Assembly: GCF_000350485.1 (NCBI RefSeq)
Contig: NZ_AORV01000072.1
Location: 62,001-126,000, forward strand
Source of the DNA: Ruminiclostridium cellobioparum subsp. termitidis CT1112
Lineage (GTDB): Bacteria; Bacillota; Clostridia; Acetivibrionales; DSM-1351
Length of the DNA stretch: 64,000 bases
Direction of reading: 5' to 3'
In this document: in pieces, positions 33,832 through 43,456 of the stretch
How positions within the stretch are numbered: position 1 is the first letter of the stretch
How the letters are laid out: the number at the start of each line of letters is the position of its first letter
Notes under the pieces: model-generated
Seen by the model: only the letters and a program-made list of their open reading frames with translations
What the model was told of the DNA's origin: nothing
The model's database searches: none
Made by a program: the position numbers and the translations under genes

Positions 33832-35484
33832 TTAGTTAATTCCTGCTTCCTTTGCTTTTGCATTTACTTCATCTATCATCCTGCTCAAGCCTTTTGCCTC
33901 GTATTCCTTTTTCACATTTTCCCACATTTGGCCTACAGGCTTGTTGCCCATCATTATGTTGAGCAAAAAGTCATGATCCATTATTGTAAACTTGTCTTTG
34001 GTAGGTGTTGAAACATATGTGAGTTGGGGCTGGTACTCAGGAATTTTAGTCTCTTTTCTCACAACTTCCATATCCTCTCTTCCTATTTCAACAACTCTCG
34101 GGTCCAGAGTGAAGTTATTCGGGTCATACTGGAACTGGTTGTCAAATTCGACCAATCCCTGTATTACCTCCAGGCTTGGCTGCTTCTTTTTTAGTTCATC
34201 AAGACTGATCAAAGTCTTGATCTTATCGCCTTCCTTTGCATAATCCACATCCTTGACGCCAAACCTGTAGGACTCCTTGGTTTCCGGTTTAAGGAAATAA
34301 TCATACAGCATCAGTATTCTATCCAGCTTTTTGTCATCGATTTTGCCGCTGAAATAGCTTTCGGACCAGAATGTCCTGAATACTGCATGGTACTTGGTTC
34401 CATCGGTTGCAGGGAAGTATTTGACTCTCTTTACCGAATCCAGCATATGTGTATCAGGATACAGTTTCTTCCATCTCTCATTCATCTTTGTGCTTACATT
34501 GTCATATCCCACCTCAAGAAGAGCAGCCACTTTACCCGATGCAAACTTGTCATAGCCTTCCTGCCCTTTTACAAGTGCGATATCCTTGTCGATCAGGCCC
34601 TTTTCATACATATCTCTGGCATTTTCCAGGGAGGGAAGTGTATTTTTTGAAAATGCTGCCGGAATATACTTTCCGTCTTCCTTTATCCACTTGAAATCGC
34701 TTCCGCTTCCGTCGCTCATTGCTGCCGGATTGCTGTAAAGCCAGAAGAAACCGCCCAGTTGTTTAACATTTACAGCTGTCATACCGCCGATTTTTTTCTT
34801 TTCAGGATCTGCCTTTACAATGGCAGTCAGCATGCTTTTGAATTCCTCCCAGGTTTCAGGCTCTTTGGTTATACCTGCTTTTTGTGCCAGATCCCAACGG
34901 TACCAGACATTCCTGTCGTGAGCACAATAATCAAGGGAATCATAAAGACCACGGGGAACACAGTATAATTTGCCATCCTGTTTCAGAGCCTGGATATCTG
35001 GATTGCTCATGTATTTTTCCAGAGTCGGGTATTTTGAAAGATCCTCCGGCAGGGGCTTTACAACACCCTGCTGGGTCCAGTTCCTGTAATACTGGGTTCC
35101 TATGGCATCTATGGAGAATATGTCGGGGAGCTGACTGGATGCCGCCCACATCTGGATTTTTTGTGAATAGTCATCCCAGGTTATGTTTATGGGCTTTAAA
35201 GTTACATTTAAATCCTTTTGTACCTTTTGAATAAATTGATCCTTCTCTGCATTGGCAAGTGCCTGGTCTATATCCCAGAAGGCCACCGTCAATGTCATAG
35301 GCTCTTTAGGTATTGATCCGCTTTCTTCTTTTGAAGTATCCTGTTGCTGGGCATTACCTGCTGCAGTACTTGCCGAAGTATTTGTCTGCTTTGAACCTTC
35401 ACTGCCGCTGCCGCATGCTGTCACCGCAGTCATCAGTACTGCCGCCGTTAACAAGACAGCCATCAGTTGTTTTACTTTTTTCAT
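33832..35484 (-). CDS. Extracellular solute-binding lipoprotein (LplA/YtcQ type)
   Basis: The receptor of a carbohydrate ABC importer, 550 residues, the long form typical of the LplA/YtcQ group. A lipoprotein signal ends at Cys24 (LMTAVTACGSG), followed by a Ser/Thr/Gln-rich linker and a family 1-type binding fold (LTVAFWDIDQALANAEKDQF). GGGAGG precedes the ATG. It follows two permease genes on the same strand and is separated from the next gene by a strong hairpin. No ATPase gene is present here; importers of this class usually share a common MsmK-like ATPase encoded elsewhere. Confidence 0.93.
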   Translation of the reverse strand: MKKVKQLMAVLLTAAVLMTAVTACGSGSEGSKQTNTSASTAAGNAQQQDTSKEESGSIPKEPMTLTVAFWDIDQALANAEKDQFIQKVQKDLNVTLKPINITWDDYSQKIQMWAASSQLPDIFSIDAIGTQYYRNWTQQGVVKPLPEDLSKYPTLEKYMSNPDIQALKQDGKLYCVPRGLYDSLDYCAHDRNVWYRWDLAQKAGITKEPETWEEFKSMLTAIVKADPEKKKIGGMTAVNVKQLGGFFWLYSNPAAMSDGSGSDFKWIKEDGKYIPAAFSKNTLPSLENARDMYEKGLIDKDIALVKGQEGYDKFASGKVAALLEVGYDNVSTKMNERWKKLYPDTHMLDSVKRVKYFPATDGTKYHAVFRTFWSESYFSGKIDDKKLDRILMLYDYFLKPETKESYRFGVKDVDYAKEGDKIKTLISLDELKKKQPSLEVIQGLVEFDNQFQYDPNNFTLDPRVVEIGREDMEVVRKETKIPEYQPQLTYVSTPTKDKFTIMDHDFLLNIMMGNKPVGQMWENVKKEYEAKGLSRMIDEVNAKAKEAGIN

Positions 35485-35542
35485 GTTATTCCTCCCTTAT
35501 TTTGTTTAATTGATTATGTAATAAAGAAAAAAGCCATAAGCT

Positions 35543-36433
35543 TTATTCCTTTATCGACCCTATCATAATACCTTTTGCAAAGTGCTTCTGAAGGAATGGA
35601 TAGATGCAGAGCATCGGAATTGCCGAAATTACAATAGTAGCCATCTGCGTGGTCTGAACAAAAATACTTCGTGATTGGTCAATAACCGCCTGTGCCGAAG
35701 AATTGAGCTGGGTATTGAAATTGATCAGCATTTCTCTCAAAAATATCTGTAACGGAGCCTTGGCCGTGTCACTGATGAATATGAGGGCATACCACCAGTC
35801 ATTCCAGCGGTCCACCGCATAAAACAGGAGAAATGTAGCAATGAAAGGCTTGGATATGGGCAGTATTATTTTTATAAGTATCATCAGATCATTTGCCCCA
35901 TCAATTTTGGCCGATTCTTCAATACTTTCGGGCAATGTATTAAAGTAGTTTTTCATTATGATAAGATAGGTGGTTGATACTCCTGTCGGTATTATCATTG
36001 CCCAAATACTGTTGACCAATCCCAGGGATTGAACTACCAGGTAATACGGTATCAAGCCTCCGTTGAAAAACATGGTAAAAAGTATGGCCCCCAGAAAGAT
36101 ATTCCTTCCCGGCATGCCCTTCTTTGACAGGGCGTAGGCTCCGGAAACTGAAAGCAGCATGTTAAAGCTGACTCCCACCACTGTAACAATAACCGAAATC
36201 AAAAACGACCGGTAAAAGCTTTCTTCCTTTATGAGGTTGACATATCCGGTCAGATCAAAGGCATACGGTAAAAGGTACAGACTGTGTTCCGCCAGGGAAT
36301 TCATACTTGCAAAGGACACAATCACCACATTGTAAAAAGGGAAAATTGTGATAACTGCCAACACTCCCACAAACATAATTATCAATATATCACTTATACT
36401 GTGCGATTTTTTTATTTTAACGGTATTTTCCAT
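35543..36433 (-). CDS. Carbohydrate ABC transporter permease (YtcP/LplC type)
   Basis: Inner-membrane permease of 296 residues from the ATG at 36433, eight bases after AAAGG; an ATG nine bases earlier has no space for a ribosome site. Six membrane segments are evident. The ATPase-coupling EAA loop reads EESAKIDGANDLMILIKIILP. The C terminus, FAKGIMIGSIKE, is the typical end of this family. It is encoded between the partner permease (61-base gap) and the binding lipoprotein. The substrate is probably an oligosaccharide or glycoside. Confidence 0.93.
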   Translation of the reverse strand: MENTVKIKKSHSISDILIIMFVGVLAVITIFPFYNVVIVSFASMNSLAEHSLYLLPYAFDLTGYVNLIKEESFYRSFLISVIVTVVGVSFNMLLSVSGAYALSKKGMPGRNIFLGAILFTMFFNGGLIPYYLVVQSLGLVNSIWAMIIPTGVSTTYLIIMKNYFNTLPESIEESAKIDGANDLMILIKIILPISKPFIATFLLFYAVDRWNDWWYALIFISDTAKAPLQIFLREMLINFNTQLNSSAQAVIDQSRSIFVQTTQMATIVISAIPMLCIYPFLQKHFAKGIMIGSIKE

Positions 36434-36494
36434 GTATTTCATCCTTTCTTTCTGCTCCAGTTAAACTGGTTTTCAAGGTTATAAATCCAATATT

Positions 36495-37460
36495 CTAAAA
36501 CAAACCCTGCTCGCCTGATTTTTTTACTATGGTATTTGCCGTATAAATCATTACAAGATTTACACTTGATTTCAACAGTCCAAGGGCCGTCATATAGCCG
36601 AAATCGGCTCCTGTAGTAAAGGTTGTACGGTAGATAAAAGTATCTATGGTGTCTGCAACGCTATATACCGGTGAGCTGTAAAGGTTTAAAATCTGGTCGA
36701 AGCTTCCTCCTATATTTAGCATGTTTCCCACATACAGAATCAGCATAATTGCCACGGTCGGCCTTATTCCAGGCCAGGTCACATTACAGATTTTCTGCCA
36801 GCGGTTTGCACCGTCAATATCCGCAGCCTCATACAGATCCGGGTTTATTCCCGCCAGGGCCGCCATGTAGATGATGGAATCCCAGCCCATCTCCTTCCAG
36901 ATATGTGTGATATATATTACGGGTCTGAAGGTATCGGGATTGGATAAGAAGTTTACATTTTCCATTCCGAGATGAGTAATAATTTGATTGACTACTCCGT
37001 TCTGGCCCAAAATATTTGTGATTATTCCCGCCAATACCACCCAGGAAACAAAATGGGGAAAAGTCAGTGTTGTCTGGAAGAATCTTTTGGCCCTTTGTTT
37101 GGTAATCTCGTTCAGCAGTATTGCAAGTATTATGGGTATTGGGAAATGCAGGATCAGCTTGCCGAAGCTTATAATAAGAGTGTTTTTAACAGCAGAGATA
37201 TATTGAAAATCCGACAGGATTTCTTTAAAATGTGCAAAGCCTATCCAGGGGCTCCCGATGATCCCCTTGCTGTAATTATAGGTTTTAAATGCAAGTGTGG
37301 TCCCATACATGGGTGCGTAGCAAAAAACTATATACCAGACCAATATGGGTATCAACATTATGTAAAAATATTTGTAATTCAGAATTGCTTTAAGAAGGGA
37401 TTCCCTCTTTTTGGACTTAAGGTACTTTCTGTTTGCAGTAATAGCTGCTTTATCCAACAT
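36495..37460 (-). CDS. Carbohydrate ABC transporter permease (LplB type)
   Basis: First gene of the oligosaccharide operon, 321 residues from the ATG at 37460 (MLDKAAITANRKY). AGGAGA lies seven bases upstream, whereas the 24-residue upstream extension has no ribosome site. Six membrane segments follow a basic N terminus. YKYFYIMLIPILVWYIVFCY and the EAA loop near LYEAADIDGANRWQKICN are typical of LplB proteins. It is transcribed away from the YesM/YesN pair, across a 387-base control region. Confidence 0.93.
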   Translation of the reverse strand: MLDKAAITANRKYLKSKKRESLLKAILNYKYFYIMLIPILVWYIVFCYAPMYGTTLAFKTYNYSKGIIGSPWIGFAHFKEILSDFQYISAVKNTLIISFGKLILHFPIPIILAILLNEITKQRAKRFFQTTLTFPHFVSWVVLAGIITNILGQNGVVNQIITHLGMENVNFLSNPDTFRPVIYITHIWKEMGWDSIIYMAALAGINPDLYEAADIDGANRWQKICNVTWPGIRPTVAIMLILYVGNMLNIGGSFDQILNLYSSPVYSVADTIDTFIYRTTFTTGADFGYMTALGLLKSSVNLVMIYTANTIVKKSGEQGLF

Positions 37461-37847
37461 TACGTTCTCTCCTCGTTTATTTATTGTGTATGCAATTCCC
37501 AATGGTGTGAATAACATAACGCTTCGTTCCATGGTAAGAGTTTAGCAAATATCGCACTTCATTCAAATAAATAGGTTTTATGATAAAAATAGAATATTTT
37601 TAGAAGATAGGGATTTCAGGTGCACCGGATAACTTTTGACAAGCCGTACAAAAACCAAACCTAAAATTAATCCATACACAATATAAAAATTTTACATGTT
37701 CAATGTTTACTTTAGTATTAATAATATAATTAAGCATTGTATCCTGATAAGTTTACGCTAAAAAAGGAATGTAATATAATTGATTACATAAATCATTTTT
37801 TCGACATAATATGCACAAATAATACAAGTATTAAAAATGGGGGTTGT
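37461..37847. other. Divergent control region of the sugar importer operon and the YesM/YesN pair
   Basis: A 387-base AT-rich gap. On plus it holds a good promoter (37752-37780) for the kinase gene. On minus, no consensus sigma-A promoter with proper spacing is obvious before the permease gene, which would fit an operon needing activation by the AraC-type regulator. No catabolite-repression site of clear consensus and no coding frame are visible. Confidence 0.5.
37752..37780 (+). promoter_or_regulatory. Probable promoter of the YesM/YesN genes
   Basis: TTTACG (37752-37757) and a perfect TATAAT (37775-37780) are 17 bases apart, about 68 bases before the kinase start. The -35 is only a four-of-six match. 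Confidence 0.55.
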
Positions 37848-39641
37848 ATGAATTTTTTCAAGAAATTCTCCATAACTACACAATTAGTTATTAACGGTCT
37901 GCTGACAATCTTGATTTTTGTATCTATGATCCTGCTGACTTATTCTCAGATCAACAATATTATTATAAAGAAAAACAGGAACTATACCATAGAAATCACC
38001 TCTAATATCAAACAAAATATGACTACATATTATGGTGAGATAAAAAGTATGATGAACAACCTGGCATACGATCCCATGATTCAAAATTACATAATGGAAG
38101 CTGATCCCTATGAGCTTTATCTGGCGAATAAAGACCTTACCACCATTTGCAACAATGCCATAACCGTAAAACAGGAAATAATAGATGTGGTACTGTTAAG
38201 TGATAACGGAAAGTACTTCAGCCTGAGAGGGAGGAGCGAAGTTGCCAAAAGTCTCAGAAATACGTCATTTGATGATGGGAAAGTCCACGTAACCAGTCTG
38301 CAGACACTGCAAACCCCCAGCTCTTATGACCCCATATTCATTCAGTTCGGAATGAATGTCTATTCTGCATCAAGCTCAAAAAATTACCGGCAGAAAATTG
38401 GTTATATAGCCGTACTGGTTGATATGAAGCCTATTTTTAAGGAAATAAACAAATTTTCCTCAAATACCGAAATCAAGTACTACCTTATTGATAAAGCCGG
38501 CGGAATCTATTCCGAAAATGACCCGTTAAACATCAGTGATAAACCTTATATATTCAAGGACGTTATCAATAATAAAAATAATATTGTAAACGGTAATAAG
38601 GTTACAGATATAAATGGCTCCAAAAATCTCGTGCTGGTATATGACATTCCGGAAATAGAATCAAAAATAATCAGCTTTGTTCCGGAAAAGGAATTGTTTT
38701 CAGAGGTATCCGAAGTCAGGAAAAAAGTCATCTTTTTTCTGGTTATTGCCAATGCCCTGCTTGCCGTCCTGTTTTTACTCATTATAAGGAATATCACACA
38801 GCCTGTTAAAAAGCTGGTAAACTTTATGAACAGTGTTAAATCAGGCAACATAAGGAACATGAAAAACAAGGTACAGCTGGAGGGCTACTCCGAAATACAT
38901 GTCCTGTCCCATGAATTCAACGAAATGATGGGGGAAATATCAAATCTGACCCACAGACTGCTGGAGACAAGCTCCAAGCTTTATGAAGCCGAAATCGTAA
39001 AGGAAAAGGCCGAACTTGCCTTTCTCAGAAGCCAGATCAATCCCCATTTTCTTTATAATACCTTCGAGGTAATCAAAGGTATAGCTTCGGAAGAGAACAA
39101 CGAGACAATCTATGAAATGACCAGAGCTTTGGCAATGATATTCAGATACAGTGTAAACGGGTCAAATGAAGTACTTCTGGATGAAGAAATCAAAATTATT
39201 CAAGCTTACGTGCAGATAAATAAAATACGTTTCAGTGAAAGAATTGACGTTTTTTATGAATTTTCCGGAGAAACCCTGAATGTCACCGTTTTGAAAATGA
39301 TTCTTCAACCCATAGTTGAAAATGCCATATTTCACGGGCTGGAACCCAAAATGGTCAAGGGAAGGCTGTGGATCGGAAGCAGGATTTCCGAAGGAAAAGT
39401 TATTATATGGGTTAAAGATGACGGAATGGGTATTGATGCGGAACAGCTTCAAAAAATGCAGCTGCAGTTTAAAAATCCATCTGCCCTGGAACAGCCCGGG
39501 ACAAGCAAAAAATCAGGAATCGGTCTGTGCAATGTAAATAACAGGATAAAACTCACGTATGGTAATGAGTACGGTCTTTCCATCAGCAGTATGCCGGATG
39601 CCGGTACTGAGGTTAACATTACTATCCCTTTAAGGAGGTAG
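37848..39641 (+). CDS. YesM-like sensor histidine kinase
   Basis: A membrane kinase of 597 residues from the ATG at 37848, just after GGGGGTTGT. Domains: membrane segment (about 12-34), extracellular Cache-like sensor of about 255 residues, a second membrane segment (about 296-316), HAMP, the His_kinase domain with SQINPHFLYNTFEVIKG (His near 399) and an ATPase domain (LQPIVENAIFHGLEP, DDGMGID, SGIGLCNVNNR). This kinase class sits beside carbohydrate ABC importers in Firmicutes. It forms an operon with the response regulator five bases later and is divergent from the importer operon it probably controls. Confidence 0.94.
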   Translation: MNFFKKFSITTQLVINGLLTILIFVSMILLTYSQINNIIIKKNRNYTIEITSNIKQNMTTYYGEIKSMMNNLAYDPMIQNYIMEADPYELYLANKDLTTICNNAITVKQEIIDVVLLSDNGKYFSLRGRSEVAKSLRNTSFDDGKVHVTSLQTLQTPSSYDPIFIQFGMNVYSASSSKNYRQKIGYIAVLVDMKPIFKEINKFSSNTEIKYYLIDKAGGIYSENDPLNISDKPYIFKDVINNKNNIVNGNKVTDINGSKNLVLVYDIPEIESKIISFVPEKELFSEVSEVRKKVIFFLVIANALLAVLFLLIIRNITQPVKKLVNFMNSVKSGNIRNMKNKVQLEGYSEIHVLSHEFNEMMGEISNLTHRLLETSSKLYEAEIVKEKAELAFLRSQINPHFLYNTFEVIKGIASEENNETIYEMTRALAMIFRYSVNGSNEVLLDEEIKIIQAYVQINKIRFSERIDVFYEFSGETLNVTVLKMILQPIVENAIFHGLEPKMVKGRLWIGSRISEGKVIIWVKDDGMGIDAEQLQKMQLQFKNPSALEQPGTSKKSGIGLCNVNNRIKLTYGNEYGLSISSMPDAGTEVNITIPLRR

Positions 39642-39645
39642 CAAA

Positions 39646-41064
39646 ATGTATAAGATATTTATAGTTGACGATGAGGAATATGTTATAAAAAGCCTTATAA
39701 AAAGTATTCAAAAAATACAGAGCGGTTTTGAAGTAGTGTATACCTCAAATAACAGTATAAATGCACATGATGCCATACTTAAGACAATGCCCGACCTGGT
39801 TTTTACGGATATCAGAATGCCGGGTATGAACGGTTTGGAATTGATAAAAAGCGTTAAAGAGGTGCTGCCCGGTACCATCTTTATTGTAATAAGCGGATAT
39901 GCAGAATTTGTATATGCTCAAAAAGCAATGAACTATGGAGCTATCGGCTACTGCCTCAAACCTTTTGATGATTCTGAAATAACCGATTTACTGAAAAAGG
40001 CAAAAGGTATGCTGGACATGTCAAACTCCCAGCCGGAAGGACCCGACCTGATTTCTCTGATTGAAGAACCCAACGATAGAAGCGGTCCGGTTATCAACCA
40101 ATACTTTGCAGATAATGGTATAGATATTTCAAAGAAAGTGGTAATAGCTGCTTCAATCGGCTACAAACAGCTGGCCTTTGAAAAGAATGTAAAGCATGTG
40201 CACATAAAAACCGGAAATGCAAAGCACCTATACTTTTTCCAATACATGGGAGAAGCCGATATCCGGCAGTTATTTTCAGAAAAATTGCATGACGGCATCA
40301 AAGGCATCGGCATCTCCGGTACATTTAATACTATCGGCGGTATAAAGAACAGTATTGAGGAAGCGACAAGTCTGGGATACCAGTACTTTATCACCGGAAA
40401 ACACAGTCTGTATTTCAGGCCCCAAACAGACAATTCCCATATTGACGGCCTGCTGAGAAAGCTTGAAAAAAACATATCAAATCCCGATATTTTTGAAGTC
40501 AACAAGACTCTTACAGAGGTTAGGACTATTGTGGCCAACGGACGGCTTAATGTCAAACAGGCCATGAAAATATACAATTATTTTATCAGCCTCTCAAACA
40601 ACCTGGACTGTGAATATTACGGAGAATATATCTACAGCATCGAAGAGCTGTGCACCTCCTTCAAAGATGTAAATGCTATGATAACGCAGCTGGAATCAAT
40701 GCTGCTGGACGCTTCCAGTAAAAAACGGAGAGATATGAAGGACGAAATAAAAAATAAGTATTTTCTCAAAATACTTGATTATGTAAATTTAAATTTTCAC
40801 AGTGAGATTTCAATACAAAGCCTGGGTAAGATCTTTTCAATCAACCCCAGTTACATCAGCCAGCTTTTCAGAAAAGAAGTATCCATGACCTTCACGGATT
40901 ATATTACAAAATTGAGAGTTGAATATGCCTGCAGTTTACTTCATAGCACCAAATACACTATCGAGGATATTGCAAATAAATGCGGCTACTCCGATTACTT
41001 TTACTTCATAAGGGTTTTCAAAAAGGCAACCGGTGTGACACCGGGACAATTCCGGAAATCCTGA
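39646..41064 (+). CDS. YesN-like AraC-type response regulator
   Basis: A response regulator of 472 residues. The receiver has VDDEE, phosphoacceptor Asp55 in FTDIRMPGMNG and the lysine in CLKPFD. A central region of about 200 residues of unknown fold precedes the C-terminal AraC DNA-binding domain (LGKIFSINPSYISQLFRKE and ANKCGYSDYFYFIRVFKKATG). AAGGAGG precedes its ATG, five bases after the kinase stop. The likely target is the divergent sugar importer operon at 24824-37460, possibly also the convergent second operon. A terminator follows at 41120. Confidence 0.94.
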   Translation: MYKIFIVDDEEYVIKSLIKSIQKIQSGFEVVYTSNNSINAHDAILKTMPDLVFTDIRMPGMNGLELIKSVKEVLPGTIFIVISGYAEFVYAQKAMNYGAIGYCLKPFDDSEITDLLKKAKGMLDMSNSQPEGPDLISLIEEPNDRSGPVINQYFADNGIDISKKVVIAASIGYKQLAFEKNVKHVHIKTGNAKHLYFFQYMGEADIRQLFSEKLHDGIKGIGISGTFNTIGGIKNSIEEATSLGYQYFITGKHSLYFRPQTDNSHIDGLLRKLEKNISNPDIFEVNKTLTEVRTIVANGRLNVKQAMKIYNYFISLSNNLDCEYYGEYIYSIEELCTSFKDVNAMITQLESMLLDASSKKRRDMKDEIKNKYFLKILDYVNLNFHSEISIQSLGKIFSINPSYISQLFRKEVSMTFTDYITKLRVEYACSLLHSTKYTIEDIANKCGYSDYFYFIRVFKKATGVTPGQFRKS

Positions 41065-41119
41065 ATATGGACCGGTATGGGCTGACACTGCATGCATATG
41101 CAATTCTTTAAACTAAAAA

Positions 41120-41156
41120 ACAGAAGGCTGAATATAACGGCCTTCTGTCTTTTTTA
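41120..41156. terminator. Bidirectional terminator between the YesN gene and the convergent operon
   Basis: CAGAAGGC (41121-41128) pairs with GCCTTCTG (41140-41147), preceded by AAAAAA and followed by TCTTTTTTAT. It lies between the convergent ends at 41064 and 41165 and works on both strands. Confidence 0.88.
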
Positions 41157-41164
41157 TCAGTTGA

Positions 41165-41908
41165 TTAAAAGCTGCTGTAGCCCTGAGGATTTTTGTTCAT
41201 ATAAGCAAAAATTTTCCTGATATCCTCTGCCATCAATTTACGGCCAAGCTCAAGCAATTTTCCACCTTTCTCCGCCGTTGCCCTTGACGGCTGTCCCCAA
41301 ACACCCGAGGGCGATGCACAGTATATGCTTCCGTAATTCAAATAATCCCTGGTCACCTCCGGTACAAAGTCCTGAATTAATTCGTCATGCACCAAATCGC
41401 AATGTAAGTACTGTACTATGGATGTTTCGAATTCATCGGCATGCAGGCCTGCACTGCTTGATATAACACCTGCATTTTTAAACTGCTCCAGATAATTTCC
41501 CGGGTCAATCCTGCATACCTGCAACTCCGGATTCCGCGTGGCATTCAGTTCACGGATTACAGGTGTTAACATAAATATACCACCATGGCCCTGGACAATT
41601 ACTATTTTTTTAAAACCCTGTTCTTCAAGGCACATACATATCTCTATCATCATCCTGTAAAAGGTATCCGGGTTTATCCACACGGTTCCTTTATATCCCA
41701 TGTGCTCTCTGCAGGTGCTTATAGGGACGGCAGGGATTTGAAAAGCATTCAGTTCCATTGAAATCCCGTTTGCATATGCTTCGGCAATTATAATATCGGT
41801 ATTTACGGGAAGATGAGGGCCATGCTGTTCCAATGACGCCACAGGTATAACCGCAATATCTGGATTTATTGCATTTATCTGATCCTTTGTCATTTGATAT
41901 GAGAGCAT
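41165..41908 (-). CDS. Creatininase-family amidohydrolase
   Basis: A metal-dependent hydrolase of 247 residues in the creatininase/FAPy-deformylase/MftE family. Metal ligands are visible in VASLEQHGPHLPVNTD, IVQGHGG and GLHADEFETS. Members open small cyclic amides or remove formyl groups, and several occur in sugar or cofactor operons without known substrate. It is the last gene of the sugar-acid operon, twelve bases after the FGGY kinase gene. Its presence hints that a lactam, amide or lactone-like intermediate is opened, which is inference. Confidence 0.9.
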   Translation of the reverse strand: MLSYQMTKDQINAINPDIAVIPVASLEQHGPHLPVNTDIIIAEAYANGISMELNAFQIPAVPISTCREHMGYKGTVWINPDTFYRMMIEICMCLEEQGFKKIVIVQGHGGIFMLTPVIRELNATRNPELQVCRIDPGNYLEQFKNAGVISSSAGLHADEFETSIVQYLHCDLVHDELIQDFVPEVTRDYLNYGSIYCASPSGVWGQPSRATAEKGGKLLELGRKLMAEDIRKIFAYMNKNPQGYSSF

Positions 41909-41920
41909 AATTTGACTCCT

Positions 41921-43432
41921 TTACCTGCTTCCATATATTTTTGCATACAGGTTTTTAAAATCCCCATATGCATCCATATACACCCTATTGTTTTCTGTTA
42001 TGGGTCTGATAATTTTCTGAGGGTTCATACATTTCAGCGGCTGCTTCAGGCTGTTAACGGCACCGACTGCAGCCATTGCAACATAAGCCGCTCCAAAGGC
42101 GGCGGCTTCACTTACCCCTGCCACGGCGATTTCCTTGTTGAAAATATCGGCCTGTATCTGCAGCCAAACCTCTGAGTTGGCATAACCTCCGTTAGCCCTT
42201 ATCTGCTTTACGTTTGAAGTTATCTGCGTAATTACTTCATAGACTGAAAACATCCTGAACATAATCCCCTCCATGGTAGCACGTATGAAGTGCCTTTTAC
42301 CATGCATAAGCCGCAGGCCGTGGATGGTGCCGGCTGCCAATGCATTCCAGTTGGGGGACCTCTCCCCCGTCAGGAACGGAAGGAAGATCAAGCCCTGACA
42401 TCCAGGTGCAATCTGTGAGGCATATCTGTCGAACAGCTTGTAAATACTGTCCATACCCTGATCCAGCATCTCTTTTTCATATTGGCTTTTATAGTCATCC
42501 CTGAGCCATTTTAAAACAATACCGCCATTGTTGATGGCACCGCCTGCAACCCAGGTATCTTTTGTAAAACAGTAACACCAGGTCCTTTGCTCCGAATCCA
42601 GTAGCGGTTTCTCCGAGGCAATCCTCAAGGCCCCGCTGGTACCTATGGTACTTGACATTGAGCTGTCGTCAAATACTCCGCAGCCCACATTTGCCAGCAT
42701 TCCGTCCCCAGAAGCCACAACTACCGGTGTACCGGCATTTATTCCCATGAGCACGGCGTATTCCTCTTTGATGTTCCTCAGTACATGAGTGCACTCCACA
42801 GGTGTTCCAAAATATCCGGAATCAAGCCCCAATACATCTTTTAATACCGATTCATCCCATTCCATCCGGTGAATATTGAAATATCCCATGGAAGATGCAT
42901 CGGTAATATCAATTACATACTCATTGAAAAGCCTGTGCACAATATACTGCTTTATTGTTATAAATTTTTTGACCTTTTTGAAAATTTCGGGCTGCGTATC
43001 TTTCAGCCATAAAATTTTGCTGATGGGATACATGGGGTGCTGAACCCTGCAGCCGGTGCGGTTGTATATTTCCCTGCAGTCAAAATTCTCCCTTATTTTT
43101 TCAGCATGCCTTATGGACCGGTTGTCTGCCCATGTAATCAGATTGGTAAGACAGTTTCCGGCTCCATCCACGGCTAAAAAGCTGAAAAGCTGGGTAGACA
43201 GACCAATGGCTGCAATGTCATTTTTATCTGCACCGGCCTCTGCTATGCATTCTTTAACTACCCGGAGCAATGAACCGAATATTTCATCGGGATCCAGTTC
43301 AGCCATTCCCTCTTCATGGCATTTCATCAGATATTCCTGATGATACAGGCTTTTCTGATTTCCGTCCATATCAAAAAGTGCCGCCCTTACACCCGAAGTT
43401 CCTATATCTACACCCATAAACAGATATCCCAT
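41921..43432 (-). CDS. FGGY-family carbohydrate kinase, gluconokinase-like
   Basis: An ATP-dependent sugar kinase of 503 residues. The N-terminal phosphate loop is GVDIGTSGVRAALFD, and the C-terminal domain has STIGTSGALR and the adenosine motif region GGYANSEVWLQIQAD. The stretch LTNLITWADNRS together with GCRVQHPMYPISKILWLKD is close to the FGGY gluconokinases rather than xylulokinases. It probably phosphorylates a sugar acid or related polyol produced by the dehydrogenases encoded upstream. GGAGGG precedes the ATG. Confidence 0.88.
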   Translation of the reverse strand: MGYLFMGVDIGTSGVRAALFDMDGNQKSLYHQEYLMKCHEEGMAELDPDEIFGSLLRVVKECIAEAGADKNDIAAIGLSTQLFSFLAVDGAGNCLTNLITWADNRSIRHAEKIRENFDCREIYNRTGCRVQHPMYPISKILWLKDTQPEIFKKVKKFITIKQYIVHRLFNEYVIDITDASSMGYFNIHRMEWDESVLKDVLGLDSGYFGTPVECTHVLRNIKEEYAVLMGINAGTPVVVASGDGMLANVGCGVFDDSSMSSTIGTSGALRIASEKPLLDSEQRTWCYCFTKDTWVAGGAINNGGIVLKWLRDDYKSQYEKEMLDQGMDSIYKLFDRYASQIAPGCQGLIFLPFLTGERSPNWNALAAGTIHGLRLMHGKRHFIRATMEGIMFRMFSVYEVITQITSNVKQIRANGGYANSEVWLQIQADIFNKEIAVAGVSEAAAFGAAYVAMAAVGAVNSLKQPLKCMNPQKIIRPITENNRVYMDAYGDFKNLYAKIYGSR

Positions 43433-43456
43433 ACCTGCACCCTCCGTCCGGTCTTC

